34,081 nt of DNA, taken from positions 1 to 34,081 of the forward strand of contig JAXHTF010000054.1 in NCBI GenBank assembly GCA_034211275.1, written 5' to 3'. The stretch's first letter is position 1; every line of letters starts with the position of its first letter. The stretch comes from Acidobacteriota bacterium. GTDB lineage: Bacteria; Acidobacteriota; Thermoanaerobaculia; Multivoradales; JAHZIX01. Shown piece by piece: positions 22,444-30,700 of the stretch. The notes below the pieces were generated by a model. That model did no database searches, was not told where the DNA came from, and saw only the letters and a list, made by a program, of their open reading frames with translations. The position numbers and the translations under genes are program-made.

Positions 22444-24818
22444 GTTGGTATTCGGATCGTTGGAGACTTTCGAGGCCCATAGCGGTGCTTCTTCTCGGGC
22501 TGTCCTGGCTCGTGGTTGGGCGGAGCGAGGCGGCGGCGGAGGCTCGGCAGCCGCAAACTCCGGTGAGTGTCCAGATAGATTTGCGGTGGGAGGGCGCATC
22601 GCCTGCGCCCTCTGACACTTGGAAGGTCGAGATCTCCCCTTTGGGCTCTCAGTCTTCGAGGGCCGAAGGAGAGATGGTTCTAGACGCCGCTCTCGGAGTG
22701 CGCAGCTTACAGGTGGCCCCTGGCCTGTGGCGAGCCCAGGTTCGGGAGAAAGACTCGTGGAGTCCGGCAGTTACCGTGTTAGCAAAGCAGGGCGAGGTGG
22801 CGCGAGTGACGCTACACGCGTGGCCGGTGCGCTCCCTCCTCGTGCCCCTAAAGCCGATGCCGGGAGAAGCCTTCCCCCGGAAGGTCATCGCTCGCTTTCG
22901 CCCCGCGCCCAGCGCTTCTGGTACTCCTCAGCCCCATCCCTCCGGCTCTGTGGATTGCGTGTTGAAGCCATCAAAGTCACGGGCAGAGTGTAGCTTGCCG
23001 GCGGAGCTTCTGGATCTCTTCGTTCAACCGAAGGATTTCATCGGAAAGGCCTATTGGCGAGTCGATCTCAAGGAGGGCTTCAGGGATTCCCCCAACAAGC
23101 TGCAGGAGAGGATCTCGGAGATCAGGTTGCCACCCCTCCAGCTTCGCTCCGGCGCCTCCGTGCGGGGTTGGATTCTTACCGAAGAGGGGGCAGAGCTGCC
23201 TTCGGAGACCCGACTGACCATTGCCCCGGTGGGCGTCAGGGCAGCGGGAATTGCGGGCGGAGAGCAGCCTCTAGGTATCCAGCCGTTCTCCCCCAGTGCA
23301 CGGGGTTTCTTTCAGCTAAAGGGGGTCCTGCCGGGTCGCCTCCTGCTGCAGGTAGCGGCGCCCGGCTATGCCCCCCTTTCCGCCATGATCGAGCTCGCTG
23401 CAAACGAGCAGTTGGAGCTATCGGAGCCGCTCCTACTGGTTCCGCCTGTGACCCTTCAAGCGGTGGTGCAGCCAGCCTCTGACGGGCGCGGTCGCCCCTG
23501 GTCTCTGTGGATCGCTCAGTCCTACCCCGGTCTCTCAAGGGTGGCAGAGCCGCGTACGGTGGCCGTTCCCTTAGATGGCCGGGCCGAGATCCCCGGACTG
23601 GTCCCAGGGGTCTACTTTGTCCGTCTTCTGGACGGCGAGGGACAGGACTGGCTGGGGCGTGAAGTGAAGGTCACGGACGGTGCTGCACCCCTTGAGCTCA
23701 GCCTTGATCTCGTGCCTGTCGAGGGCACGGTGGTGCTGGGTGAGAAGCCACTGGCGGCGCAGGTCACCTTCGGGGGGCGCCTGAGGGCGGAACAAATCGA
23801 GGCAAAGGCTGATTCGGAGGGCCGCTTTTCTCTGATCTTGCCCGAGAGTGGTGATTGGCCGGTGGAAGTGCAGAGCGAAGAGCCTCCGGTCAGGACTTTC
23901 TTCGGTCGGGTGAAGGTGAAGGAACCGGATGGGGAAGAAGCGGTGGAGGTTGCTCTGGAGCTGCCAGCTACGCGCTTGCTCGTTCGAGTCGTTGACGGTG
24001 AGAGTCGCCCGGTCCCGCAGGCGTTGGTAGAAGTTGCCGCTCCGCGGCGACCGATGGAGGCGGTTCAACGGTCCGTAGACTCCAAGGGAGAGGTGGTCTT
24101 CGAAGGGCTGGCGGAGGGAGCAGTCCAAGTCCGGGCCAGCGGCCGGGAGAGCGAGTCGGAAGCTCTAATAGTTTGGCTTCAGAAGGATCTCGATCCGCCG
24201 CCGGTGCGCCTCGTCCTGGAGCGCCAGCGCGTAGTGGCCGGTCAAGTGGTGTCAGAGCTGGGGCCAGTGGCCGGCGCCCTGGTGCAGCTGGAGCCGGTGG
24301 GGCGTCCAGGCCGCCCGGTCGGGGGCGCGGTGACCACGGGAGAGGATGGGCGGTTTCGAATCTCTGTGCCGGCGGACTCGAAGCAGGCGCTATTGCGGGT
24401 GGGGGCGGTGGGTTGGTCGCTGCGGACTCTGCGCATCGATCTCGAGGCTCAAGAGGCGTGGTCCGTTCCTCTCCATCGCCTGAAAGGCGCACTTTCTCTG
24501 CAACTCGGAGCGCTTCCAGATTTTGCCGCGCCCACCTTCGTTCCGATTCTTCTGACAGAGAACGGGTATCTCGGTCTTTCGATCCTGAGGTCTTGGGCGG
24601 CCTCGGTGGCAGGGCCGGCAGTGAGCCTGGGCGAGGTTTGGCGCATCCCCGACCTCGAACCCGGAGACTACCGCCTGTGCCGGTTGACCGTAGGCGAGGT
24701 CTTGGCGGGGGCGGCGATGCAGCCGGCAGGCGTGCCGCCGGAGCGCTGTGACGAGGGCTGGCTACCGCCCGATGGAGAGCTGGAGCTCACCTTGCCGAAA
24801 GCTCGCGAGAAGATCTGA
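22440..24818 (+). CDS. Large secreted protein with carboxypeptidase-regulatory-like beta-sandwich domains
   Basis: GTG 22440 overlaps the stop of the Cys-rich peptide gene and places a signal peptide (PIAVLLLGLSWLVVGRSEAAA) at the very start of a 792-residue protein; the frame before it lies over the peptide gene. The mature protein is a chain of beta-sandwich modules: VRGWILTEEGAELPSETRLT, LLVRVVDGESRPVPQALVEV with SKGEVVFEGLAEGAVQVRA, and VVAGQVVSELGPVAGALVQL with GEDGRFRISVP. It has no protease or other catalytic motif. It resembles the 961-residue protein at 3543 in plan, so the window holds two paralogous-looking systems. The location is probably periplasmic or surface-exposed. The next gene is convergent, 47 bases away. 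Confidence 0.7.
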   Translation: MSWYSDRWRLSRPIAVLLLGLSWLVVGRSEAAAEARQPQTPVSVQIDLRWEGASPAPSDTWKVEISPLGSQSSRAEGEMVLDAALGVRSLQVAPGLWRAQVREKDSWSPAVTVLAKQGEVARVTLHAWPVRSLLVPLKPMPGEAFPRKVIARFRPAPSASGTPQPHPSGSVDCVLKPSKSRAECSLPAELLDLFVQPKDFIGKAYWRVDLKEGFRDSPNKLQERISEIRLPPLQLRSGASVRGWILTEEGAELPSETRLTIAPVGVRAAGIAGGEQPLGIQPFSPSARGFFQLKGVLPGRLLLQVAAPGYAPLSAMIELAANEQLELSEPLLLVPPVTLQAVVQPASDGRGRPWSLWIAQSYPGLSRVAEPRTVAVPLDGRAEIPGLVPGVYFVRLLDGEGQDWLGREVKVTDGAAPLELSLDLVPVEGTVVLGEKPLAAQVTFGGRLRAEQIEAKADSEGRFSLILPESGDWPVEVQSEEPPVRTFFGRVKVKEPDGEEAVEVALELPATRLLVRVVDGESRPVPQALVEVAAPRRPMEAVQRSVDSKGEVVFEGLAEGAVQVRASGRESESEALIVWLQKDLDPPPVRLVLERQRVVAGQVVSELGPVAGALVQLEPVGRPGRPVGGAVTTGEDGRFRISVPADSKQALLRVGAVGWSLRTLRIDLEAQEAWSVPLHRLKGALSLQLGALPDFAAPTFVPILLTENGYLGLSILRSWAASVAGPAVSLGEVWRIPDLEPGDYRLCRLTVGEVLAGAAMQPAGVPPERCDEGWLPPDGELELTLPKAREKI

Positions 24819-24865
24819 AGCCTTTGCAGCCCGGACAGATGGATTCCGGGATCAGGCTGTTGTTC

Positions 24866-26041
24866 TCAGCGGCTCTCCTCGGTGCCATCCTGAATCTCCT
24901 CCGACTCCTCTGCAGCCGGGGCTCGAACGGAGCTCCAGGCCATGCCGTCGGGCTCGCGGCCGGCGCGGAGGAGGTCTTGGACCTCGAGGGTCTCGGGGTC
25001 GATGACCACGACCGCATCGGCCTGGGTAGCGGCGACCCAGGCGCGGCTGCCGTCGGGGTCCACCACCAGGCCCACCGGCACCGGGCTGGAGCCGAATTGA
25101 TCGCCGAACAGGCGTCGGGCGGCGTCCGGGGCGTTGGTCAGGTCCAGAGGACCGCGGCGGAGCTCCTTGCGGGCGGCGACGTCGAAAACGGCCACCTCGC
25201 CGGTGCGGGCGGCGGAGACCAGGAGGTGCTTGCCGTCGGGAGTGAAGGTGACGCGGATGGGAAAGCCCGGGCAGGGCACGGTGGCGAGAATCTCCAGGCT
25301 GGTGGCGTCGAGGACGGTGAGGGTGTCGGCGGCGCGGTTGCCGATCCAGACCTCCTTGCCGTCGGGGGAGACCGCCAGCCCCTCAGCGCCTTCCCCGGTG
25401 GCCAGGTCGGCGATCTTCTCGCCCTTGGCCAGGTCGATGACGGCGAGCTTGCCGGAGCCGATGCTGGAGACGAAAGCTCTGTCTCCAGCGCCACCCTCGG
25501 TGGCTGGGCTCACCGCCACCATGTGGGAGACCTGATGGCCGGTGGCCACCTCCTGTAGGATCTTTCCCTGCTTCACGTCCACCGTCAGCAGCCGGCCGCT
25601 CCCTTCGGTGGTCACCACCACTGTGTCGGTGTCGATCCACGCCAGGCCATGGGGCCGCGTGTGCTCGCCGAGCTCGACGGTGCTCAGCACCTTCGCTGTT
25701 CCCACGTCCACCACCGTCAGGCTGTTGCCGGCCTTCTCCCGATCCCCGTAGTTGGAGATCACCGCCCGCTGGCCGTCGGGGGAGACGGTGATCTCATGGG
25801 GAGCGTGGCCGGTGGGCAGGGTGGCGCGAGACTCCCCGCTGGCCAGATCCATCAGATCGACGGTGTGGTCGCTTTTGTTGGCCACCAGCAGCGTCTGGGC
25901 CTCCGCGCCGGCGGCGGGCAGCACGGGCACCCACGACAGGAGGACGGCCAGCATCATGGCCAGCGTGAGCGCCAGCCGATCCGGGGCGAGGAGCGAGCCG
26001 GAGCATGGGCGGTTGCAGTGCGAGGGGCGAGCGTCGGGCAT
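24866..26041 (-). CDS. YVTN-type beta-propeller secreted protein
   Basis: I chose ATG 26041 because AAGGAGGT lies five bases upstream; the frame runs 18 codons further without such a site. The 391-residue product has a signal sequence (LALTLAMMLAVLLSWVPVLPAAG) and then about seven blades of the YVTN/cytochrome-cd1-like propeller: TLLVANKSDHTVDLMDLASG, HEITVSPDGQRAVISNYGD, NSLTVVDVGTAKVLSTVELG, EGLAVSPDGKEVWIGNRAAD, RVTFTPDGKHLLVSAARTG, GLVVDPDGSRAWVAATQAD. The D-G-K/D-G-Q turns repeat at regular spacing. These exported proteins bind ligands or partners and are often annotated as 40-residue YVTN repeats. The C-terminus is acidic and low in complexity. The MITE-like element lies just upstream. 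Confidence 0.87.
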   Translation of the reverse strand: MPDARPSHCNRPCSGSLLAPDRLALTLAMMLAVLLSWVPVLPAAGAEAQTLLVANKSDHTVDLMDLASGESRATLPTGHAPHEITVSPDGQRAVISNYGDREKAGNSLTVVDVGTAKVLSTVELGEHTRPHGLAWIDTDTVVVTTEGSGRLLTVDVKQGKILQEVATGHQVSHMVAVSPATEGGAGDRAFVSSIGSGKLAVIDLAKGEKIADLATGEGAEGLAVSPDGKEVWIGNRAADTLTVLDATSLEILATVPCPGFPIRVTFTPDGKHLLVSAARTGEVAVFDVAARKELRRGPLDLTNAPDAARRLFGDQFGSSPVPVGLVVDPDGSRAWVAATQADAVVVIDPETLEVQDLLRAGREPDGMAWSSVRAPAAEESEEIQDGTEESR

Positions 26042-26126
26042 TGGGGACCTCCTTGGCCGGCCAAGAGAGTGGGGGGCGGCGGGTCGACTCTCCAACGGGA
26101 GGTCGAGCCGCAGCGGGCGATCGACT

Positions 26127-26292
26127 CTAGGAGCTTGCTGAAAAACCCGCGTCGCGCTCCGAACGGCTCTTTTCGGCCGAATCTTCGTTGTCTAACCTCG
26201 ACGATTCCCGAATCGCCTGCGGTTCTCCGCCTTGATTCTGCTCGAAAAATTCTCGTTCTCGCTTGCGACTGACTTTTTCAGCAAGCTCCTAG
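26127..26292. mobile_element. MITE-like element with 19-bp perfect terminal inverted repeats
   Basis: CTAGGAGCTTGCTGAAAAA (26127-26145) and TTTTTCAGCAAGCTCCTAG (26274-26292) are exact inverted copies bounding 166 bases without a gene. A related, decayed copy is at 6758. No transposase is in the window, so it would be non-autonomous; I cannot name the parent insertion sequence family. The outermost CTAG may be part of the repeat or a duplicated target. The right end supplies the TAG stop codon of the RND pump gene. As RNA it would form a long hairpin between two minus-strand genes. Confidence 0.7.
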
Positions 26293-29200
26293 ATTGTATC
26301 TTCTGCCGAAGTCGCGGCGGCGTCCTGGTCCTGGTAGCCGCGGAAGCTGACGCCGAAGAAGAGGGAGTAGAGCACCGGCACGACGCCGAGGGTGAGAAGG
26401 GTGGCGAAGACCAGCCCGAACATCACCGCCACCGCCAGCGGTTCGTACATGGGTCCGCCACCGAGGTAGAGGGGGATGAGGCCGCCGAGGGTGGTCATGG
26501 TGGTGAGGAGGATGGGGCGCAACCGCCGCTGGCCGGCCTCCAGGATCGCTGCTTGTGCGGGCAGGCCGTTGTCGTCGATCTCGATCTGGATGCGGTCGAG
26601 GAGGACGATGGCGTTGTTGATCACGATCCCCGCCAGCGAAACCACCCCCAGGAAGGTCATGAAGCCGAAATAGGAGCGCATGATCAGCAGCCCGGCCACC
26701 ACTCCGATGAGGCCCAGAGGGATGGTGATGAGGATGATCAGCGGACGGCGCAGGGAATTGAACTGCCCCACCAGGAGCAGCACGATGAGCAGGCCCGCGA
26801 TGGGAAGCTGCTCCATGATGCTGGCGTTGGCGGTGGCAGAGGCTTCTTCTTCACCGCCCAGCTCCCAGGAGTAGCCCACGGGCCAATCGGCGCTGGCTTC
26901 TTCGAGCCAGGGGGTGAGGGCGGCGGCGACCTCGGCGGCGGTGTAGCCGGGCTGGAGGTCGGAAGCCAGGGTCACCGTCTGCAAGCGGTTGCGCCGGCGG
27001 ATATTGGACGGCTGCCAGGCGAGCTCGATATCTGCCACCTGCGCCAGCGGCACCGAGCGGCCGGTGGATTGGGAAAAGATGTTGAGGCTGCTGATGCGGC
27101 TCGGCTCGAGGGCGCGGGCGCTCTCGGAGCGCAGGGTCACGGGGATGATGGTGTTGCCCTCGCGGAACTCGGTGGTGTTGAGGCCGGAGAGCAGCGTTTG
27201 CAGCGACACGGCGATGTCCTGATGGGTGACGCCGGCGCGCTGAGCGCGGGCTTCGTCGATACGCACCAGAATCTTTTTCGAACGGCTGCCCCAATTGTCG
27301 GTGATGCCGCGTGTGCCCGGCGTCTGCTCCAGCTGTCGGCGCACCTGTTCCACCAACGCGAAGACCTGATCCTGGTCGCGGCCGGAGATGCGTACCGCCA
27401 CTGGATTGGCTGCCGGCGGACCGTTGGCCAGGGGTTCGATGGTGGTCTCGAGCCCGGGGAAGCGATGGCAGAATTCCTCCAGCCGGCGGATCGCCACGTC
27501 GACGAAGGCCCGGGACGACGTGTTGACCAGCAGGATGGCGTACTCCGGGCTGGCCTGCTCGGTGGAGGCGGAAAGCACATAGCGCGGCGCTCCTTCGCCG
27601 ATGAAGCTGGCCCAGCTGATCACGCCGTCGCTCCTGTCCTCCTCTGCACCCGCTTTCTTTTCGGCGGGCAGCAGGAGCTCGCGCTGGATGAAGTCTTCTA
27701 CCGCTAAGACCACCTCCTCGGTGGCCGCCAGCGGCGAGCCGGTGGGAAGCCGCAACTCGGCGGTAAACGTGGGGCGATCATTGGGGGGAAAGAAGATCGC
27801 CGGCACGTAGCGGAAGAGGAACATTGCGACAACGAAGAGAGCGGCGATGCCCGCCAGGGCGAGGGCGCGGTGCTGCAGGCAGGCCAGTAGACCGGCTCGG
27901 TAGGCTCGGTAGAAGCGGGCCTCGAATCCATCCTCGGCGGACTGGGTCGGCCGCTGACGAACCTTGAGGAAGAGGACGCAGAGCAGCGGGATCATGACCA
28001 ACGCCAGCGCCCAAGAGCACAAGAGGGTGATGGTCACCACCTGAAACAGCGCGGCGGTGTACTCGCCGACGGCGCTTTGGGCGAGGAAGATGGGCAGAAA
28101 GGCGGCGGCGGTGGTGAGGGAGGAGATGAGCAGCGGGATGCGCAGCTCTGCCGCCGATTGGATGGCGGCGTCCCGGGCGCTCTTGCCGGCGGACATTTCC
28201 ACCATGATGGACTCGGACATGACGATGGCGTTGTCCACCAACATGCCCAGGGCGATGATCAGCGCCGCCAGGGACATCTGATTGATGCCGACGTCGAAGA
28301 GGGCCATGAAGATGAAGCTGATGATCATGGCCATGGGGATCAGGCTGGCCACCACCAAACCGGTGCGCAGGCCTAGGGAGAGCAGCATCACCAACATGAC
28401 GATGGCCACCGCCTGCAGCAGATTGCCCACGAAGGCGTCGACCTTGGTACGCACCGAGTCCGCCTGGAAGGCGACGAAGTCGAATTCGATGCCGATGGGG
28501 TAGCTGCTGCGGATGCGGTCCATGGTGGCTCGCACCGCGTCTCCCAGCTCGAGGATGTTGCCGCCCGCCCGTAGCGAGATGGCCAGGGCCAAACCCGGCT
28601 CGCCGTTGGCGCGCATCTTGGTCTGGGAAGGGTCGATGTAGCCGCGCTCGACCCGCGCCACATCTTCGAGATAGATGAGCTCGTTGCTGCCGGGAATCGA
28701 CAGCACGGTGCGCCGCAGGTCGGTGACGGACTCGAAGTTACCGGTGGGTTCGAGGACGATGACCTCGTGCTCGGTGCGCACCTCGCCGCCGGGGTTGATG
28801 ATGTTACGGCTCTCGAGGATGTTGCGCAGCTGGAGCGGCGACAGGCCGAGGTCCGCCAGCCGGGCGTTGTTGTACTCGACGAAGATGCGTTCCTGCTGGG
28901 CGCCGTAGACTTCTACCTTGGCCACCGACGGGATCAGCAGCAACTCGTCCCGCACTTCCTCGGCCACGTCCTCCAGCTCGGCGTAGGAGAAACCCTCGCC
29001 GGTGACGGTGAGGATCGTGCCGAAGACGTCGCCGAACTCGTCGTTGACCTGGGGTGGCCGAGTTCCCGAAGGCAGCTGGGGGGTGACCCGTTCGACCTTG
29101 CGGCGCAGATCGTCCCAGATGGGGCGCATCTCCTTGTAGCTCTCCTGGACATTGACCAGGATGATGGAGACGCCGGTCTTGGACTGACTCTCGATGGAGT

Positions 29201-29432
29201 CCAGCTGGGGGATCTCCTGGATCGCTTTTTCCAGCTTGTCGGTGACCAGCTGCTCCACCCGCTGGGGGCTGGCCCCAGGGAAGTGGGTGAGCACCAGGGC
29301 GGTGCGGACGGTGAATCCGGGATCTTCCGCCTGGGGCATGGAGACATAGGCCTGAATCCCCAACAACGCCAGCACCGCCAGCGATACCAGGGTGACCCGA
29401 TTGTTGTCGATGGCCCAGCGGGTCAGGCTCAT
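26289..29432 (-). CDS. RND efflux pump, inner-membrane permease
   Basis: The protein has 1047 residues, normal for AcrB-type pumps. Two hydrophobic halves each show one N-terminal helix, a large periplasmic loop and a helical bundle. Opening: WAIDNNRVTLVSLAVLALLGIQAYVSMPQAEDP. The central helix 4 motif is GMLVDNAIVMSE with Asp400 but Asn401 in place of the second Asp, and the helix 10 motif is INNAIVLLDR (Asn939) where AcrB has Lys940; related RND subgroups share this. It exports compounds from the inner membrane or periplasm by proton antiport through the adaptor at 29429 and the TolC-like protein at 30701. ATG overlaps the stop of the adaptor gene. Substrate unknown. The last codon and stop lie in the inverted repeat of the mobile element. 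Confidence 0.9.
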   Translation of the reverse strand: MSLTRWAIDNNRVTLVSLAVLALLGIQAYVSMPQAEDPGFTVRTALVLTHFPGASPQRVEQLVTDKLEKAIQEIPQLDSIESQSKTGVSIILVNVQESYKEMRPIWDDLRRKVERVTPQLPSGTRPPQVNDEFGDVFGTILTVTGEGFSYAELEDVAEEVRDELLLIPSVAKVEVYGAQQERIFVEYNNARLADLGLSPLQLRNILESRNIINPGGEVRTEHEVIVLEPTGNFESVTDLRRTVLSIPGSNELIYLEDVARVERGYIDPSQTKMRANGEPGLALAISLRAGGNILELGDAVRATMDRIRSSYPIGIEFDFVAFQADSVRTKVDAFVGNLLQAVAIVMLVMLLSLGLRTGLVVASLIPMAMIISFIFMALFDVGINQMSLAALIIALGMLVDNAIVMSESIMVEMSAGKSARDAAIQSAAELRIPLLISSLTTAAAFLPIFLAQSAVGEYTAALFQVVTITLLCSWALALVMIPLLCVLFLKVRQRPTQSAEDGFEARFYRAYRAGLLACLQHRALALAGIAALFVVAMFLFRYVPAIFFPPNDRPTFTAELRLPTGSPLAATEEVVLAVEDFIQRELLLPAEKKAGAEEDRSDGVISWASFIGEGAPRYVLSASTEQASPEYAILLVNTSSRAFVDVAIRRLEEFCHRFPGLETTIEPLANGPPAANPVAVRISGRDQDQVFALVEQVRRQLEQTPGTRGITDNWGSRSKKILVRIDEARAQRAGVTHQDIAVSLQTLLSGLNTTEFREGNTIIPVTLRSESARALEPSRISSLNIFSQSTGRSVPLAQVADIELAWQPSNIRRRNRLQTVTLASDLQPGYTAAEVAAALTPWLEEASADWPVGYSWELGGEEEASATANASIMEQLPIAGLLIVLLLVGQFNSLRRPLIILITIPLGLIGVVAGLLIMRSYFGFMTFLGVVSLAGIVINNAIVLLDRIQIEIDDNGLPAQAAILEAGQRRLRPILLTTMTTLGGLIPLYLGGGPMYEPLAVAVMFGLVFATLLTLGVVPVLYSLFFGVSFRGYQDQDAAATSAEDTI

Positions 29433-30658
29433 CCCGGATCTCCACCCATCTCGCCGCGTGCCGCGTCGTCGGTTTCAGGGGCGTCGGTATCAGGGCTTCG
29501 CACCTGCATGCCGTCGGCGAGACGGCGCACGCCGGCGGTGACCACCAGCTCTCCTGGAGAGAGTCCTTCTAGAATCTCCACTCCCCCCTCTAGCCGCCCA
29601 GTCCGCACCGACCGCCGGTGAACCACGCCCACGCCGTCGCTGCCGGGTTCGAGGACGAAGACGAAGCGCCCTTGGCGATCCTCCCCTACCGCCAGCGGCG
29701 GCACGACGATGTGCTGGCTGGAGTCCCGGGCCGGCAGCACGAAAGTCACTTCGGCGGCCATGCCGGAGCGGATTTGCTCCGACGGATTCTCCAGCGCCGC
29801 CGTGACCTGGAAGGTGGTGGCGGAGCCCACGGAGGCCACTCCCACCTCCTGGACGCGGGCCTGGAAGGTCGTCTCCGGCAGGGCGTCGATGTTCACCGTC
29901 ACCTCGAGTCCGGGTTGGACCTGGGCGATCATCCCCTCCGGCACCGCCACCTCCACCTCCGGCTGAGATCCGGAGATCAGCAGGAAGAGCTCCTGTCCGG
30001 CGCCGACGTTCTCATTCACCTCCACCCGCACCGCGGCGATGGCGCCGTCGGTGGGAGCCCGCAGGACGGTGTAACCCACCCGCTGCCTCGCCTGCTCCAA
30101 GCGTTGGCGTGCCGCTTCCACCTGCGCCCGGGCGGATTCGGCGCCGGCCCGGGCGGCGTCCAGCTCGCTCTCGGCCGCGTTGTTGTTCTCGTACAGGGCC
30201 CGCACCCGCTCGTAGTCCGATTGGGCTCGGCGTAGGGTCGCCCGGCCCTGGGCCAGGGCGGCTTCCGCTTCCTGCACCTGGAGCTCGTAGTCGGTGGCGT
30301 CGAGGCGCGCCAGAACCTGTCCCTGCTGCACCGCCTCGCCCACCTGCACCGCCACCTGGGTGACCGTGCCGCCGACCCGTGGGCTGAGCCGCGACTCGAC
30401 CCCCGCCCGCACCACCCCGGCGAGGGTGCGAGTGGGCTTGACGATGCCGGCGGTGACCCGCTCGGTGCGCACCGGACGCAGCTCGACCTCCTCCACCGGA
30501 GTCTCACCGCCGCAGCTGGCTACTCCCAGCAGGCATAGGCCCAGGAAGGCGAAGCTCCGGAAGCCGACGCCGCTGGGCTGAACACCCAGAAACCGCTGCA
30601 GGAGGATTCCCCATGCGGCGCGGGGATGGGAACGGGGGTGGTGGTCGGAAGGTCGCAT
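29429..30658 (-). CDS. RND efflux periplasmic adaptor lipoprotein (membrane fusion protein)
   Basis: ATG 30658 follows GGGGAG at five bases. The 409-residue protein has a lipobox (VASC, Cys49), so it should be anchored to the inner membrane. Next come a beta-barrel/lipoyl half (GVESRLSPRVGGTVTQVAVQVGEAVQQGQVLARLD near 84-118), a coiled-coil hairpin (about 120-195, rich in Ala, Arg and Glu), the returning lipoyl half (VGYTVLRAPTDGAIAAV) and barrel and membrane-proximal domains to the end. This is the HlyD/AcrA plan. It bridges the pump and the outer-membrane channel. It lies 42 bases after the TolC fusion gene, and its stop overlaps the pump start (ATGA), so the three form one operon. Confidence 0.9.
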   Translation of the reverse strand: MRPSDHHPRSHPRAAWGILLQRFLGVQPSGVGFRSFAFLGLCLLGVASCGGETPVEEVELRPVRTERVTAGIVKPTRTLAGVVRAGVESRLSPRVGGTVTQVAVQVGEAVQQGQVLARLDATDYELQVQEAEAALAQGRATLRRAQSDYERVRALYENNNAAESELDAARAGAESARAQVEAARQRLEQARQRVGYTVLRAPTDGAIAAVRVEVNENVGAGQELFLLISGSQPEVEVAVPEGMIAQVQPGLEVTVNIDALPETTFQARVQEVGVASVGSATTFQVTAALENPSEQIRSGMAAEVTFVLPARDSSQHIVVPPLAVGEDRQGRFVFVLEPGSDGVGVVHRRSVRTGRLEGGVEILEGLSPGELVVTAGVRRLADGMQVRSPDTDAPETDDAARGEMGGDPG

Positions 30659-30700
30659 GGTGTCTCCCCAAGCTGCGGAGCGCCGAGGCTCCGATAGCGG

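Noticed and set aside
22205-22618. Minus-strand frames opposite the Cys-rich peptide gene
   Set aside because: They have no ribosome site or plausible composition, and the plus frame has a signal peptide and a coupled downstream gene.
26232-27707. 491-residue plus-strand frame opposite the RND pump
   Set aside because: It is antisense to a clear RND permease; the His/Asp/Gly/Glu-rich sequence is typical of the complement of a GC-rich membrane gene.
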